Assembly: GCA_949294185.1 (NCBI GenBank) | Contig: CASFGA010000012.1 | Span: forward strand, 27,185 to 91,184 | DNA from: an uncultured Bacteroides sp. | GTDB taxonomy: Bacteria > Bacteroidota > Bacteroidia > Bacteroidales > Bacteroidaceae | Length of the DNA: 64,000 bases | Reading direction: 5' to 3' | In this document: in pieces, positions 1-10,400 of the stretch | Position numbering within the stretch: position 1 is the stretch's first letter | How the letters are laid out: each line of letters begins with the position of its first letter | Notes under the pieces: model-generated | Told to the model about the DNA's origin: nothing | The model's input: only the letters and a program-made list of their open reading frames with translations | The model's database searches: none | Translations under genes and position numbers: made by a program

Positions 1-76
1 TGTCAACAAAATGCGTTCCTGTTCTGTTATTTTTTTGTATATTCGCCTAAGTTTTTGATTTTAACGGATAGAAAAT

Positions 77-3000
77 ATGAAGAAATATACCAAATGGGGC
101 ATTGGGATTGCCCTCTTTCCCTTTGCGCTGTTTGTCGTGATTTGCATACTGCTGTACGTTCCTCCCGTGCAGCGTTTCCTGGTAAGTACGGCCACCCGTT
201 ACGCTTCCGAGGCGAGCGGCATGGACATACATATCGGCCGCCTGTCTCTTTCGTTCCCTCTCGACCTGGTGGTGCACGAGGCGCAGGTGGTCGACGGGCG
301 CGACACGATTCTCAATGTGGACCGGCTTACGGTGGAGGTGCAGCTGCTGCCGCTCGTGCGCAGGCAGGTGGAGATAGACGGGGTGCGTCTCACCGGGGCT
401 GCGGTGAACACCGCCGGACTGGTGGAGGGCATGACTCTCAAGGGGGAGGTGGGCGAGCTGTTCCTACGCTCGCACGGGGTCGACCTGTCGCCCGAGACCG
501 CCGTTCTCAACAATCTGCTGCTGAAGGATACACATCTCTCGCTCTGTTTGGCCGATACTACCGAGAGTGTGGATACGGCCGCCTCCGCACCGCTCTACTG
601 GAAGGTGGACTTGCAGGACATTGATCTGGAGAACGTGTCGTTTGCCATGCAGATGCCGCTTGACTCGATGGACTTTCGGGTAAAGCTCGGCAAGGCTGCC
701 TTGCGCGACGGACTGATTGACCTGCGCAAGTCGGCCTATACGGTGCAGCATTTCAGCATCCGGCAGGGAGAGGCCGACTATAATTCGGGCGGTGCGCCGA
801 TGGCGGAAGCCGGACTCGACCCTTCCCACATCCGTGTGAGAGACATCAATATCGGCATCGATTCCATTTACTATGAGGGAAATCATATCCGCGCCCTTAT
901 CCGCGAGCTTGGGATGAAGGAGCGTTCGGGACTGGAGATTACTTCCACCGAGGGGCGGCTGATAGCCGACGAGCGGGTCATCAGTGTGCCCTCTTTCGAA
1001 GTCCGCACCCCCGATTCGTATCTCACCTTCGAGGCTTCGGCCGACTGGAGTCTGGCCGCCTCCGACCCCGACGGCACGCTGCGTGCGCGCCTGATGGCCG
1101 AAATCGGCAAGACCGACCTCTTCCGGTTCATGCCTGCCATGCCCGAGGCTTTTGCCGGCAGCTATCCTTCCGCCCCGCTCCGCATACAGGTGGGGCTTGA
1201 CGGCAGTCTGAAGGAGCTTCGGCTCACGCAGGCCAACATAGCCATTCCCGAGAGCTTCCGTGTGGAGACAGACGGTGTGCTGACCAACCTGCTCGACAGC
1301 GCCGCCCGTGCGGGCACGTTCAACCTTTCAGCCGCTTTCCAGAACATGGACTTTGTAGAGGCGCTGGCCGGAGGGGGGATAGCTGTCCCTCAGGGAATGA
1401 CGATAGACGGCAAGGCGGGCATGAGGGGAAACCTGCTGGAAGCCGATGTGGCTCTGCGCAACGACTCGGGAAGGGTGGAGCTTGTGGCGGGCTACGACCT
1501 GTCGTGCGATGCCTATCATGCTGAGGTGGACATCGATTCGCTCGACATGCACGCCTTTTTGCCCGGCGACTCTCTTTTTCATGTGTCGGCTTCGCTGCGC
1601 GCCCGGGGTGAGGGGCTTGACTTTTTCTCTCCGCAGACGGTGATGGAAGCCGAAGGCGGACTTTCCTGTCTGGAATACGGCAGCCGCACGTTTTCAGGAG
1701 TAAGTCTGGATGCCTCGCTGAAACACTCGAAGGCAGTGGCGCGTCTGGAGGTGAAAGACGCGCTGATGGATGTGTCGTCGCGCCTGGAAGCCGCGCTTCA
1801 TCCGCGCAGAATCAAGGCGGATATGAACATGGAGGTGCGCAGCCTCGACCTGCGGGGACTGGAACTGGTGGCCACCCCGCTGAAGACGGCGGAAAAGGTT
1901 GACCTTCACCTTTCCACCGACATGCGGGAGAGCCACAGCGCACGGCTGTCGGTGCGCGACATCCATATCACTACGGCACAGAATACTTTCCATACGAAAG
2001 ACCTTCACTTGGGGTTCAGTACGGCACGCGACTCCATCCGGAGCTATGCGAACGCCGGCGACCTGACCTTCCTGTTCCGTGCGCGGGGGGGAGTGGAGCA
2101 GCTTGCCGACCGTGCTGCCCGTCTGGGTGCCATGCTGGCCGAGCAGTGGGAGGCGGGATATGTGGATCAGGAGGTGCTGAAAGAGCATCTGCCCGAAGCC
2201 ACCTTCTACATCTTCGCCAAAAACGACAACCCTCTGGCAAACATGCTCGGCATAAAGAACATCAGCTTCAGCCGCCTGTTTACGCGCATCGAGACATCGC
2301 CTGCCAGCGGACTGAAGGGCGATGCCTACCTTTACAGCCTGCGCACCGACAGTCTGGAGCTTGACACCATCTATTTCAACCTTATGCCGGAAACCGGACG
2401 GATGGTCTTCAAGAGCGGGGTGATAGCGGGCAACAAGCCGTTTCAGGAAGCCTTCGACATTTCGCTGAACGGTGACATCGGAGCTGACCGGGCGAATGTG
2501 ATGATTGACTACCTGAACGGCAAAAAAGAGTGCGGGGTGCATCTCGGCTTCATCGCGGGGCTTCAGAAGGAAGGCATCAGCATCCACATTTCGCCTAATG
2601 ACCCTACGCTGGTCTACCGCAAGTTCCGGGTGAATCCGCGCAACTACATCTATCTGAAGAATGAAGGGCGCATCGAGGCCGATCTGGGTATTTTCGACGA
2701 GAATCATACGGGCATACATCTTTATTCCACGCCCGACTCTACCGTGCAGCAAGACCTTACACTGGCCATCAACCGGCTCGACATCGCCGAGTTCCGCCGC
2801 GTGGTGCCCTATATGCCCGACATCGCGGGAGTAATCAATGCCGAAGCCCACTATGTGCAGGCGGGCAAGCTGATGCAGGTGTCGGCCGATGTGAATGTCG
2901 ACCGTCTGGCCTACAACAGCCAGCCTTTGGGCAACTGGGGGATGAGTGGTGTCTATCTGCCTCTGGAGACGGGCGAACAGAGTTTCGACGGATTCATTAC

Positions 3001-4702
3001 GCTTGAGAATACGGAGATTGCCAGTGTGAACGGCTCCTATCTGGCGGCATCCGGAGAAGGCGAGGGAAGACTCGAGGCGGAGATGGGGCTTCACCATTTT
3101 CCGCTCCACATTGCCAATGCCTTTATCCCCGACCGCATGGCGGTGCTTTCCGGCGATATGGACGGCACGCTCGCCGTATCGGGCAGCACATCCCGCCCGC
3201 TGATAAACGGCGAGATCAATCTCGACAGTGTGAACGTGAATGTGCCGCAGGCATCGCTTAACCTGAGGTTTGACAACCGTCCGGTGCGCATAGCCGACAG
3301 CCGCCTCACCTTCGACAAGTTCAGTATCTATACTGCCGGAAAGACCCCCTTCACCATCGACGGCGATGTGGACATGTCTGACCTGGCCGACATGAAGCTT
3401 GACCTGCTGATGAATGCGCATAACTTTGAGGTGCTGAATGCCAAAAAGACAAAAGAGTCGATGGTATACGGAAAGCTTTATATCGACTTCAATGCCATGC
3501 TGCGGGGAAGCCTGACGGCGATGACCCTGCGCGGAAACGCCAACATATTGGGCACGAGCGATTTCACCTACATCCTGCAAGACTCTCCGCTGACGGTGGA
3601 AGACCGCCTGGGTGAGACGGTCACTTTTGTGAACTTCAACGATACGGCTGCGGCGGCCCGCCGTGTGATACCTGCCATGACTTTGGGAGGGATGGATATG
3701 CTGATGACCCTCCACATCGACGAGGCGGTGCAGTGTCAGGTGGATATGGATGAAAACGGCAGCAACTATATGATGTTCGAGGGCGGAGGAGACCTTTCGT
3801 TCCAGTATACGCCGGAGGGGAACATGCTGCTCAACGGACGCTATTCGCTGATGAGCGGGGAACTGAAATATCAGATGCCGGTCATCCCGCTGAAGACTTT
3901 CCATATCCGCAGCGGAAGCTACATCGAGTGGACGGGAAACATCATGAATCCGAACCTGAACATACAGGCTTCGGAACGGGTGCGCGCATCGGTGGCGCAG
4001 GAAGACCAGAGCACGCGCACGGTCAACTTCGATGTAGGGGTGAGCATCACCAACCGTCTGGAGAACCTGGGATTTGTCTTTACGCTCGAAGCGCCCGACG
4101 ACGGAACCATGCAGAACGAACTGGCGGGCATGTCGGCCGAGGAAAAGAACAAGCTGGCGGTGACCATGCTGGTCACGGGCATGTATCTGGCCGAAGGAAA
4201 TACGGCGGGAGGCGGAGGCATGTCGGCCAACAGCATGCTGAACTCATTTCTCGAAGGGCAGATAAACAAGGTGGCGGGCAGTGCGCTGAAGACCATTGAT
4301 GTGAACTTCGGAATGGAGCAGACGGAGCAGGGGGGAAACACGCAGACGGACTATAATTTCCAGTTCGCCAAACGCTTCTGGAACAACCGCTTCAGCGTGA
4401 TTATCGGCGGAAAGGTGTCTACCGGAAACAATGCCGCCCAACAGGACGACTCGTTTATCGACAACATTTCACTGGAATATCGTCTGGACAACAGCGGTAC
4501 GCGCTACATCAAAATATTCCACGACAAGAACTATGAGAATATCCTCGACGGCGAAGTGACCGAAACCGGAGCGGGTATCGTGCTGCGCAAGAAAATCAGC
4601 AAGCTGAGCGAGCTGTTCATCTTCCGCAGCCGGAAGAAGAAGCCCGAGGCGGCTGAAGAGGAAAGCAAGAAGGAAAACAAAGAGGAAACAGACGAACAAT
4701 GA
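77..4702 (+). CDS. tamB: TamB-like translocation/assembly module protein (DUF490)
   Basis: A 1541-residue, very large inner-membrane-anchored periplasmic protein. A single hydrophobic segment at about residues 7-29 anchors it, and a long beta-rich, AsmA/TamB-like repeat region follows. The C-terminal DUF490 region carries the family-typical stretch around residues 1333-1373 (LAGMSAEEKNKLAVTMLVTG) and beta-strands near 1428 (FAKRFWNNRFSVIIGG), then a charged Lys/Glu tail. In the family, TamB spans the periplasm and works with an Omp85 partner in outer-membrane protein or lipid delivery. The ATG at 77 is taken because the membrane anchor starts right after it. The stop overlaps the start of the Omp85 gene (ATGA), so the two are translationally coupled. 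The 76 bp upstream hold no exact TAnnTTTG box; T-rich near-matches lie around 27-56. Confidence 0.93.
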   Translation: MKKYTKWGIGIALFPFALFVVICILLYVPPVQRFLVSTATRYASEASGMDIHIGRLSLSFPLDLVVHEAQVVDGRDTILNVDRLTVEVQLLPLVRRQVEIDGVRLTGAAVNTAGLVEGMTLKGEVGELFLRSHGVDLSPETAVLNNLLLKDTHLSLCLADTTESVDTAASAPLYWKVDLQDIDLENVSFAMQMPLDSMDFRVKLGKAALRDGLIDLRKSAYTVQHFSIRQGEADYNSGGAPMAEAGLDPSHIRVRDINIGIDSIYYEGNHIRALIRELGMKERSGLEITSTEGRLIADERVISVPSFEVRTPDSYLTFEASADWSLAASDPDGTLRARLMAEIGKTDLFRFMPAMPEAFAGSYPSAPLRIQVGLDGSLKELRLTQANIAIPESFRVETDGVLTNLLDSAARAGTFNLSAAFQNMDFVEALAGGGIAVPQGMTIDGKAGMRGNLLEADVALRNDSGRVELVAGYDLSCDAYHAEVDIDSLDMHAFLPGDSLFHVSASLRARGEGLDFFSPQTVMEAEGGLSCLEYGSRTFSGVSLDASLKHSKAVARLEVKDALMDVSSRLEAALHPRRIKADMNMEVRSLDLRGLELVATPLKTAEKVDLHLSTDMRESHSARLSVRDIHITTAQNTFHTKDLHLGFSTARDSIRSYANAGDLTFLFRARGGVEQLADRAARLGAMLAEQWEAGYVDQEVLKEHLPEATFYIFAKNDNPLANMLGIKNISFSRLFTRIETSPASGLKGDAYLYSLRTDSLELDTIYFNLMPETGRMVFKSGVIAGNKPFQEAFDISLNGDIGADRANVMIDYLNGKKECGVHLGFIAGLQKEGISIHISPNDPTLVYRKFRVNPRNYIYLKNEGRIEADLGIFDENHTGIHLYSTPDSTVQQDLTLAINRLDIAEFRRVVPYMPDIAGVINAEAHYVQAGKLMQVSADVNVDRLAYNSQPLGNWGMSGVYLPLETGEQSFDGFITLENTEIASVNGSYLAASGEGEGRLEAEMGLHHFPLHIANAFIPDRMAVLSGDMDGTLAVSGSTSRPLINGEINLDSVNVNVPQASLNLRFDNRPVRIADSRLTFDKFSIYTAGKTPFTIDGDVDMSDLADMKLDLLMNAHNFEVLNAKKTKESMVYGKLYIDFNAMLRGSLTAMTLRGNANILGTSDFTYILQDSPLTVEDRLGETVTFVNFNDTAAAARRVIPAMTLGGMDMLMTLHIDEAVQCQVDMDENGSNYMMFEGGGDLSFQYTPEGNMLLNGRYSLMSGELKYQMPVIPLKTFHIRSGSYIEWTGNIMNPNLNIQASERVRASVAQEDQSTRTVNFDVGVSITNRLENLGFVFTLEAPDDGTMQNELAGMSAEEKNKLAVTMLVTGMYLAEGNTAGGGGMSANSMLNSFLEGQINKVAGSALKTIDVNFGMEQTEQGGNTQTDYNFQFAKRFWNNRFSVIIGGKVSTGNNAAQQDDSFIDNISLEYRLDNSGTRYIKIFHDKNYENILDGEVTETGAGIVLRKKISKLSELFIFRSRKKKPEAAEEESKKENKEETDEQ

Positions 4703-7023
4703 AAAGACTCATTTATTATATAGGGATATTTGTGGCTTCGGTGTGGTTGGCGGCATGCTCTACCACGAAGAATCTGGCCGAGGGCGAGACGCTCTACATC
4801 GGCATGCGGAAGACCACCGTGACGGGAGGCGACGATACGCCGATGGGGAAGAAGGCTCTGGCTGAGGCGACGGCGGCCATCACCGTGGCGCCAAACAATG
4901 CCGTGTTCGGAAGCGGAAGCATGCGCTGGCATTTCCCCGTGGGGCTATGGGTGTACAACCGTTTCCAACACTGTGAGAAGGGAATCGGACGGTGGATATT
5001 CAACAAGCTTGCGTCCGACCCCGTCTACCTGTCCACCGTCAATCCGGACACGCGGGTGAAGGTGGCAAGCAATCTGCTGCACGACTACGGCTATTTCAAC
5101 GGAAAGGTGACCTATGAGGTGGACAGCACCGACCATCCCCGAAAGGCCCGTCTGAAATACCGCATCGACATGGGGCAGGGCTATCTGCTCGACTCCATCG
5201 CCTACGAAGGGTTCAGTCCCAGAGCCGACAGCCTGATACACGCCACTTATGCCGACCGCATCATCCGCAGAGACGACCCGTTTGATGTCACGAAGCTGAA
5301 CGAAGAGCGCGAGCGGCTTGTCTCCCTCTTCCGGAACAACGGCTACTATTACTACCGTTCCGACTTCATCACCTTTCTGGCCGATACGCTGATTCGTCCG
5401 GGATATGTCAACCTGAAGATTGTTCCGAAGAAGAGTGTGCCTCCGGAGGCGCTCCGTCCGTATTATATCGGCCATACCTCCGTCTACATGACAGGCCACA
5501 ACGGCGAGCCTCCCACCGATTCGCTGAAGACCAGGAACTTTACGGTCTATTTTGCGGGCGACAAGCCGGGGCTTCGCTTCGGGGTGCTGCGCAAGCGTTT
5601 CCTTTACCGTGCCGGAGAGAAGTATTCGCAGCAGCGTCAGGACTATACGCAGGAGGCACTGGCGCGTCTGGGCGTGTTCAAGTTCAACGAATTTCAGTAC
5701 ATCCCGCGCAGCGACGGCTCGGATACGCTCGATATACGGGTGAACTCCGTGTTCGACCTGCCCTACGACAGCGAGCTGGAATTGAATGTCACCACCAAGA
5801 GTACGAAGCAGACCGGGCCGGGTGCGATATTCAACCTTTCGCGCAGGAACTTCCGGGGCATGGGTGCGTCGCTGAATCTGGAGCTGAAGGGCTCTTACGA
5901 GTGGCAGACCAGTTCGACGGTAGACGGTGAAAGCTCGGTCATGAATTCTTACGAGCTGGGAGCGGCCTTGTCGCTCAACTTTCCGCGGCTTGTCCTGCCC
6001 TGGGTGCGCGACCGCATCGACCCGTTCCGCTTCCCCTCTGAGACCAACTTCAAGATTTATGTGGACCAGGTGAACCGTGCCCGCTACTTCAAGATGCTTT
6101 CTTTCGGTGGCGAGGTGTCATACAGCTTCCAGCCCTCGCGCAGCATGAAGCATACCGTCACGCCGCTCCATCTGGCGTTCAACAAGCTTCAGAACCGCAC
6201 GGCGCGTTTCGACTCCATAGCCCGCCAGAACCCGATGCTGTTCTACAGTCTCGACGACCAGTTCATCCCTTCCGTATCCTATACGCTGACCTACGACAAC
6301 AGCTACCGGAAGAAGAAAAGCCGCGTCTGGTGGGAGAACTCCGTGACTTCGGCCGGAAATGTCACCTCGCTCATCTATGCCGCATTCGGAAAGAGGTTCG
6401 GAGAGCGCGACAAGAAGTTTCTGGGCACTCCTTTCGCGCAGTTCCTGAAGTTCTCGTCCGAAATCCGCCACCTTTATGAGTTCAGCGAATACCATCAGCT
6501 TGCCACCCGCCTGATGGGAGGGGTGATATGGGCCTACGGAAACAAGACGATCGCGCCCTACAGTGAGCAGTTTTACGTGGGCGGAGCCAACAGCATCCGT
6601 GCCTTCACCATCCGCTCCATCGGTCCGGGACGCTTCCATCCGGCCGAAAACGCCACCTACTCTTACGTAGACGAGACGGGCGACATCAAGCTGGAGGCGA
6701 ATGTGGAATACCGTTTCCGCATATTGTCCAACCTCATGGGCGGAAACCTGAACGGAGCCGTCTTTCTCGATGCCGGAAACGTGTGGCTCATGCGCAAGGA
6801 TGAAGCCCGTCCCGGTGCGGAGTTTACATTGAACCGCTTTTTCGACAGCATCGCCCTCGGTACGGGTGTGGGCATCCGCTACGACCTGTCTTTCCTCGTG
6901 CTTCGTCTTGACTGGGGAATCGCCCTCCACGTGCCGTATGAGACGGTGAAGCCGGGCTACTACAACATCCCCAAGTTCAAAGACGGTATGGGCATCCACT
7001 TTGCCATCGGCTATCCGTTCTGA
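4699..7023 (+). CDS. tamL: TamL: lipidated BamA/TamA-family outer-membrane protein
   Basis: A 774-residue Omp85-superfamily protein. The N-terminus is a lipoprotein signal ending LAAC, with Cys20 as the predicted lipidated residue. This is the hallmark of TamL, the Bacteroidetes variant of TamA. POTRA-like repeats cover roughly residues 60-340 and a 16-strand-type barrel runs from about 350 to the C-terminus. The loop-6 region near residues 625-643 reads GGANSIRAFTIRSIGPGRF, so the usual VRGF/Y motif appears as IRAF (residues 633-636). Partner is TamB, whose stop codon overlaps this start by 4 bp. Role inferred: outer-membrane component of the TAM-like system. A second BamA homologue is possible but less likely given the tamB linkage and the lipobox. 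A terminator-like hairpin follows. Confidence 0.9.
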   Translation: MKRLIYYIGIFVASVWLAACSTTKNLAEGETLYIGMRKTTVTGGDDTPMGKKALAEATAAITVAPNNAVFGSGSMRWHFPVGLWVYNRFQHCEKGIGRWIFNKLASDPVYLSTVNPDTRVKVASNLLHDYGYFNGKVTYEVDSTDHPRKARLKYRIDMGQGYLLDSIAYEGFSPRADSLIHATYADRIIRRDDPFDVTKLNEERERLVSLFRNNGYYYYRSDFITFLADTLIRPGYVNLKIVPKKSVPPEALRPYYIGHTSVYMTGHNGEPPTDSLKTRNFTVYFAGDKPGLRFGVLRKRFLYRAGEKYSQQRQDYTQEALARLGVFKFNEFQYIPRSDGSDTLDIRVNSVFDLPYDSELELNVTTKSTKQTGPGAIFNLSRRNFRGMGASLNLELKGSYEWQTSSTVDGESSVMNSYELGAALSLNFPRLVLPWVRDRIDPFRFPSETNFKIYVDQVNRARYFKMLSFGGEVSYSFQPSRSMKHTVTPLHLAFNKLQNRTARFDSIARQNPMLFYSLDDQFIPSVSYTLTYDNSYRKKKSRVWWENSVTSAGNVTSLIYAAFGKRFGERDKKFLGTPFAQFLKFSSEIRHLYEFSEYHQLATRLMGGVIWAYGNKTIAPYSEQFYVGGANSIRAFTIRSIGPGRFHPAENATYSYVDETGDIKLEANVEYRFRILSNLMGGNLNGAVFLDAGNVWLMRKDEARPGAEFTLNRFFDSIALGTGVGIRYDLSFLVLRLDWGIALHVPYETVKPGYYNIPKFKDGMGIHFAIGYPF

Positions 7024-7051
7024 CGGCTGCGGACAGACGATTTCTTAAGTG

Positions 7052-7090
7052 AAGCTTCCTTTCGGACAGTTGTCGGGAGGAGGCTTTTTT
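7052..7090 (+). terminator. Rho-independent terminator after tamL
   Basis: Stem AAGCTTCCT (7052-7060) pairs with AGGAGGCTT (7078-7086) with one G-T wobble, and T residues follow to 7090. It lies 29 bp after the tamL stop and ends the tamBL unit. Confidence 0.7.
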
Positions 7091-7174
7091 CATGCCCGTA
7101 TGCTGTGCGGACTTTCGGCATGATATTTCGGTTTGCCCGTGCAGACTGGGATGTTTTCCGGTGTCTTTTTTATG

Positions 7175-7203
7175 TGTTACATAAAATGTTCCGCACGTTA
7201 CAT
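7175..7203 (+). promoter_or_regulatory. Tandem direct repeats upstream of susC promoter (candidate operator)
   Basis: GTTACAT occurs at 7176-7182 and again at 7197-7203, exactly 21 nt apart (two helical turns). The match extends downstream (GTTACATAAAATG versus GTTACATGAAAAG, 11 of 13 identical). The pair is 60-90 bp upstream of the candidate -7 box, a position typical of an activator site. The regulator is not in the window. Confidence 0.4.
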
Positions 7204-7261
7204 GAAAAGAAAAGTCCTCTTATTATTAAGAAAAGTTGTCTTCGTTTGCGATAACGGATTT

Positions 7262-7269
7262 TAAATTTG
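7262..7269 (+). promoter_or_regulatory. Candidate -7 box of susC promoter
   Basis: TAAATTTG fits the Bacteroidetes -7 consensus TAnnTTTG. No exact TTTG lies at the usual 19-21 bp spacing; one lies 13 bp upstream. A leader of about 150 nt to the susC start follows, in which no obvious structure was recognised. Confidence 0.4.
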
Positions 7270-7427
7270 TAAGCGAACACAGTAGGTTGTCTGTAGTAAG
7301 AATTTTTGGAAAATGCTGTAAGAAAGTTGGTCGCCGGTGTATTGAGGAGACATCGTGCAGACTTTTGTTGCTTTGTTAGACCTTAGTTCAGACATCATTT
7401 TTAGTTCTTATATTATTAACTTCAAAA

Positions 7428-10400
7428 ATGGAGTATATGAAAAGCACAAGTATCTTTAGATTTTTAGTCTTGTTGGTTTTGCTGTGCCTTCCTCCTCTAT
7501 GGATGTTGGCGCAAAACCGGGTGGTTAAAGGCGTGGTAAAGGATGCGCTCGGCGATCCTGTTATCGGTGCCAATGTGGCGGAGGTAGGTACTACGAACGG
7601 TACCATTACCGATTTGGACGGCAATTTTTCACTGGAGGTCTCACCCAGGGGCTCGATTTCGGTCTCGTTCATCGGCTATGAGACCCAGACCATCAGCGTT
7701 GCCGGAAAGAGTATCATCAATGTGACCTTGAAGGAAGATACCGAAACGCTCGACGAGGTGGTGGTGGTAGGTTATGGTACGCAGAAGAAAAGGGATTTGA
7801 CGGGAGCCATCACTTCGGTGAAGTCGGAAGCCCTGGTTGCCACGGCGCCTACCAACATCCAGGAGGCATTGCGCGGAAAGGCTGCCGGTGTGATGGTGGC
7901 GGGCGGCGGACTGAACGAAACGCCCATGATCCGTATCCGCGGTAACCGTTCCATTTCGGCTTCAAACGATCCGCTGTTCGTTATCGACGGCGTGCCGGCC
8001 AATGGCGGTATGGAGGTCATCAATCCTTCGGATGTGGCTTCCATCGAAATCCTGAAGGACGCTTCGGCCACGGCCATCTACGGAGCGCGCGGTGCGAACG
8101 GCGTTATTCTGGTCACCACCAAGAAGGGGGAGACCGGCAAGGTGAATGTGGAATACAACGGTTATATATCTATCGGAAAGATAGACAATTATCATAAGGT
8201 GCGCAGCGGTGCAGAATATCTGGAGTATCTGCGTGAGGCCGACCGCAACTATATTTACGACGGCGAGGGAGGCTATACGATTGACCCGAACTGCAACTAT
8301 CCGTCGATGACTCCCGTATGGGATTATGACCAGCAGATGGAGTATATCGGCGCACGCGACCAGTCGGGCTATGTGTTGGAGTCTGTCCGCAGGGCCTGGG
8401 CCGACGGCACATACGACCCCTCCAAGCTCCGTACCTTCGACTGGCAGGGAGCCGGATACCGCGACCGCAGCATTTCGCACACCCACAACATCAGCATACG
8501 CGGCGGTACGCAAGACACCAAGGTGTTCATCTCCGGTTCGTTCATGGACAATCAGGGCATCACTCCGCGCTCTTACAGAAAGCGGTATACCTTGCGCATG
8601 AACCTCGACCAGAAGCTGGGCAAGTACATAACGATGGGTGCCACGACAAACTTTGCATATTGGGAATATTTCAACGGTACCGGCGTGGGAAGTAACTGGA
8701 ATCCGATGGGGACTCCTTATTATACTCCGGGCGGTAGCGGCGATTACGGCGTAGGCGGTGATGTGACCCAGGACGGAGATCCGGCTTTGGGACTGGTTCC
8801 GCATCCGGTAGGTGAAGGCATGCTGTGGAATCCGTTCTACGATTTCACCGGCGTGCAGGGAAAAACCAAGCGCAACAGACTTGATGCCACGCTCTATGCC
8901 CAGCTTCAGTTGGATAACGGACTGTCATACCGGGTCAACTTCGGAACAGACTATTACAGCGGTCAGGCGCAGTCGTTCAATGCCAGTGCCTCCACTTCAC
9001 AGGGATTCGGTGAGGCAAAGGCTTCGCAGGATCTGACATTCGACCGGGGGTGGACTTTGGAGAATATCTTGGGCTATGCGAAGACTTTTGGCGAACACTC
9101 GCTGAACATCACGGCGGTGCAGTCTGTGCAGAAGTTCACGAGCGAGCCGGTGTCGGCCAGTGGATTGGGGCTTCCCTTGGAGTCGCAGCTGTATTACAGT
9201 CTGGGAACGGCCACTACTCAGGGCACTACCAGCGGATTTACTCAATGGACCATGATGTCGTGGATGGGACGTGTTATCTATGGATTCAGAGACAACCGCT
9301 ACATGCTGACGGCCTCTCTCCGCTACGACGGCTCTTCCCGTCTGGCCGAAGGACACAAGTGGGTGGCATTCCCCTCAGTGGCGTTGGCATGGCGCATTTC
9401 AGACGAATCCTTCATACAGGACAATGTCGACTTCATCAGCAACCTGAAGCTCCGCTTCGGATACGGAAAGACGGGTAACTCGGCAGTAAGCCCTTATGAA
9501 ACAATCGGAAAGATAGGCAGCAGCCGGTATACCTGGGGAAATGTGGGGGTAATCGGCTATGCTCCGAGCTCTCTGTCGAACAATTCGCTGACATGGGAGA
9601 CCACGGGACAGTATAACGTGGGTCTGGACTTCGGCCTTTTCAAGGGACGCATTTCAGGAACAATCGAATGGTACCGGCAGAACACTTACGACCTGCTGAT
9701 GCCGCGTGCCCTGCCCGAGGTGTCCGGATTCGGAAGCATCGTGCAGAATGTGGGCGAGACACAGAATACGGGTGTCGAGGTTACGCTGGAGACAGTCAAC
9801 TTCCAGACAAAGGACTTTTCATGGACTACCTCTTTGCAGTTTGCCACCAACAAGGAGAAGATTGTCCGTCTGGCCAGCGGGCTGAAGGAAGACATCGCCA
9901 ACATGTGGTTTGTCGGTCATCCGGTAGACACCTATTATGATGTGGTGAACACCAAATATGTGTGGGGCTATTCGAAGGAAGACATGCAGGAGATGGCGAA
10001 ATTCAATGCGAACGGGCATACCTACCAGCCGGGTGACCTGCGATTCGTGGACCAGAACGGCGACTACAAGATTGATGAGGATGACCGTGTCATCCGCGGA
10101 CAGAAGATGCCGAAATGGACGGCCGGCATGGGGAACACGTTCCGCTACAAGAACTTCGACCTCTATGTGTTCATGTACGGGATGTTCGGGCATACCATTT
10201 ATGCCGATCCGGGCGTGGGGCATGACGGACGCATGAATACCCGCTATGTGGACTACTGGACTCCGGAAAACACCCAGTCAAGCTTCAGAAAGCCGAGCAA
10301 GGGAGCGCCCGACCAGCCTTTCCGCGAAGCGTACTGGTATCATAAGGGAGACTTTCTGCGCATTTCCGACATCACGTTCGGCTATACACTGCCGGCATCG

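Noticed and set aside
1..76. tamB promoter
   Set aside because: Only T-rich near-matches with extra bases between TA and TTTG were seen; the upstream region is cut off by the window edge.
1694..3904. A 736-codon open frame antisense to tamB
   Set aside because: It lies wholly inside tamB, its composition (His/Arg/Val-rich) is that of a reversed GC-biased gene, and it has no domain, signal or promoter.
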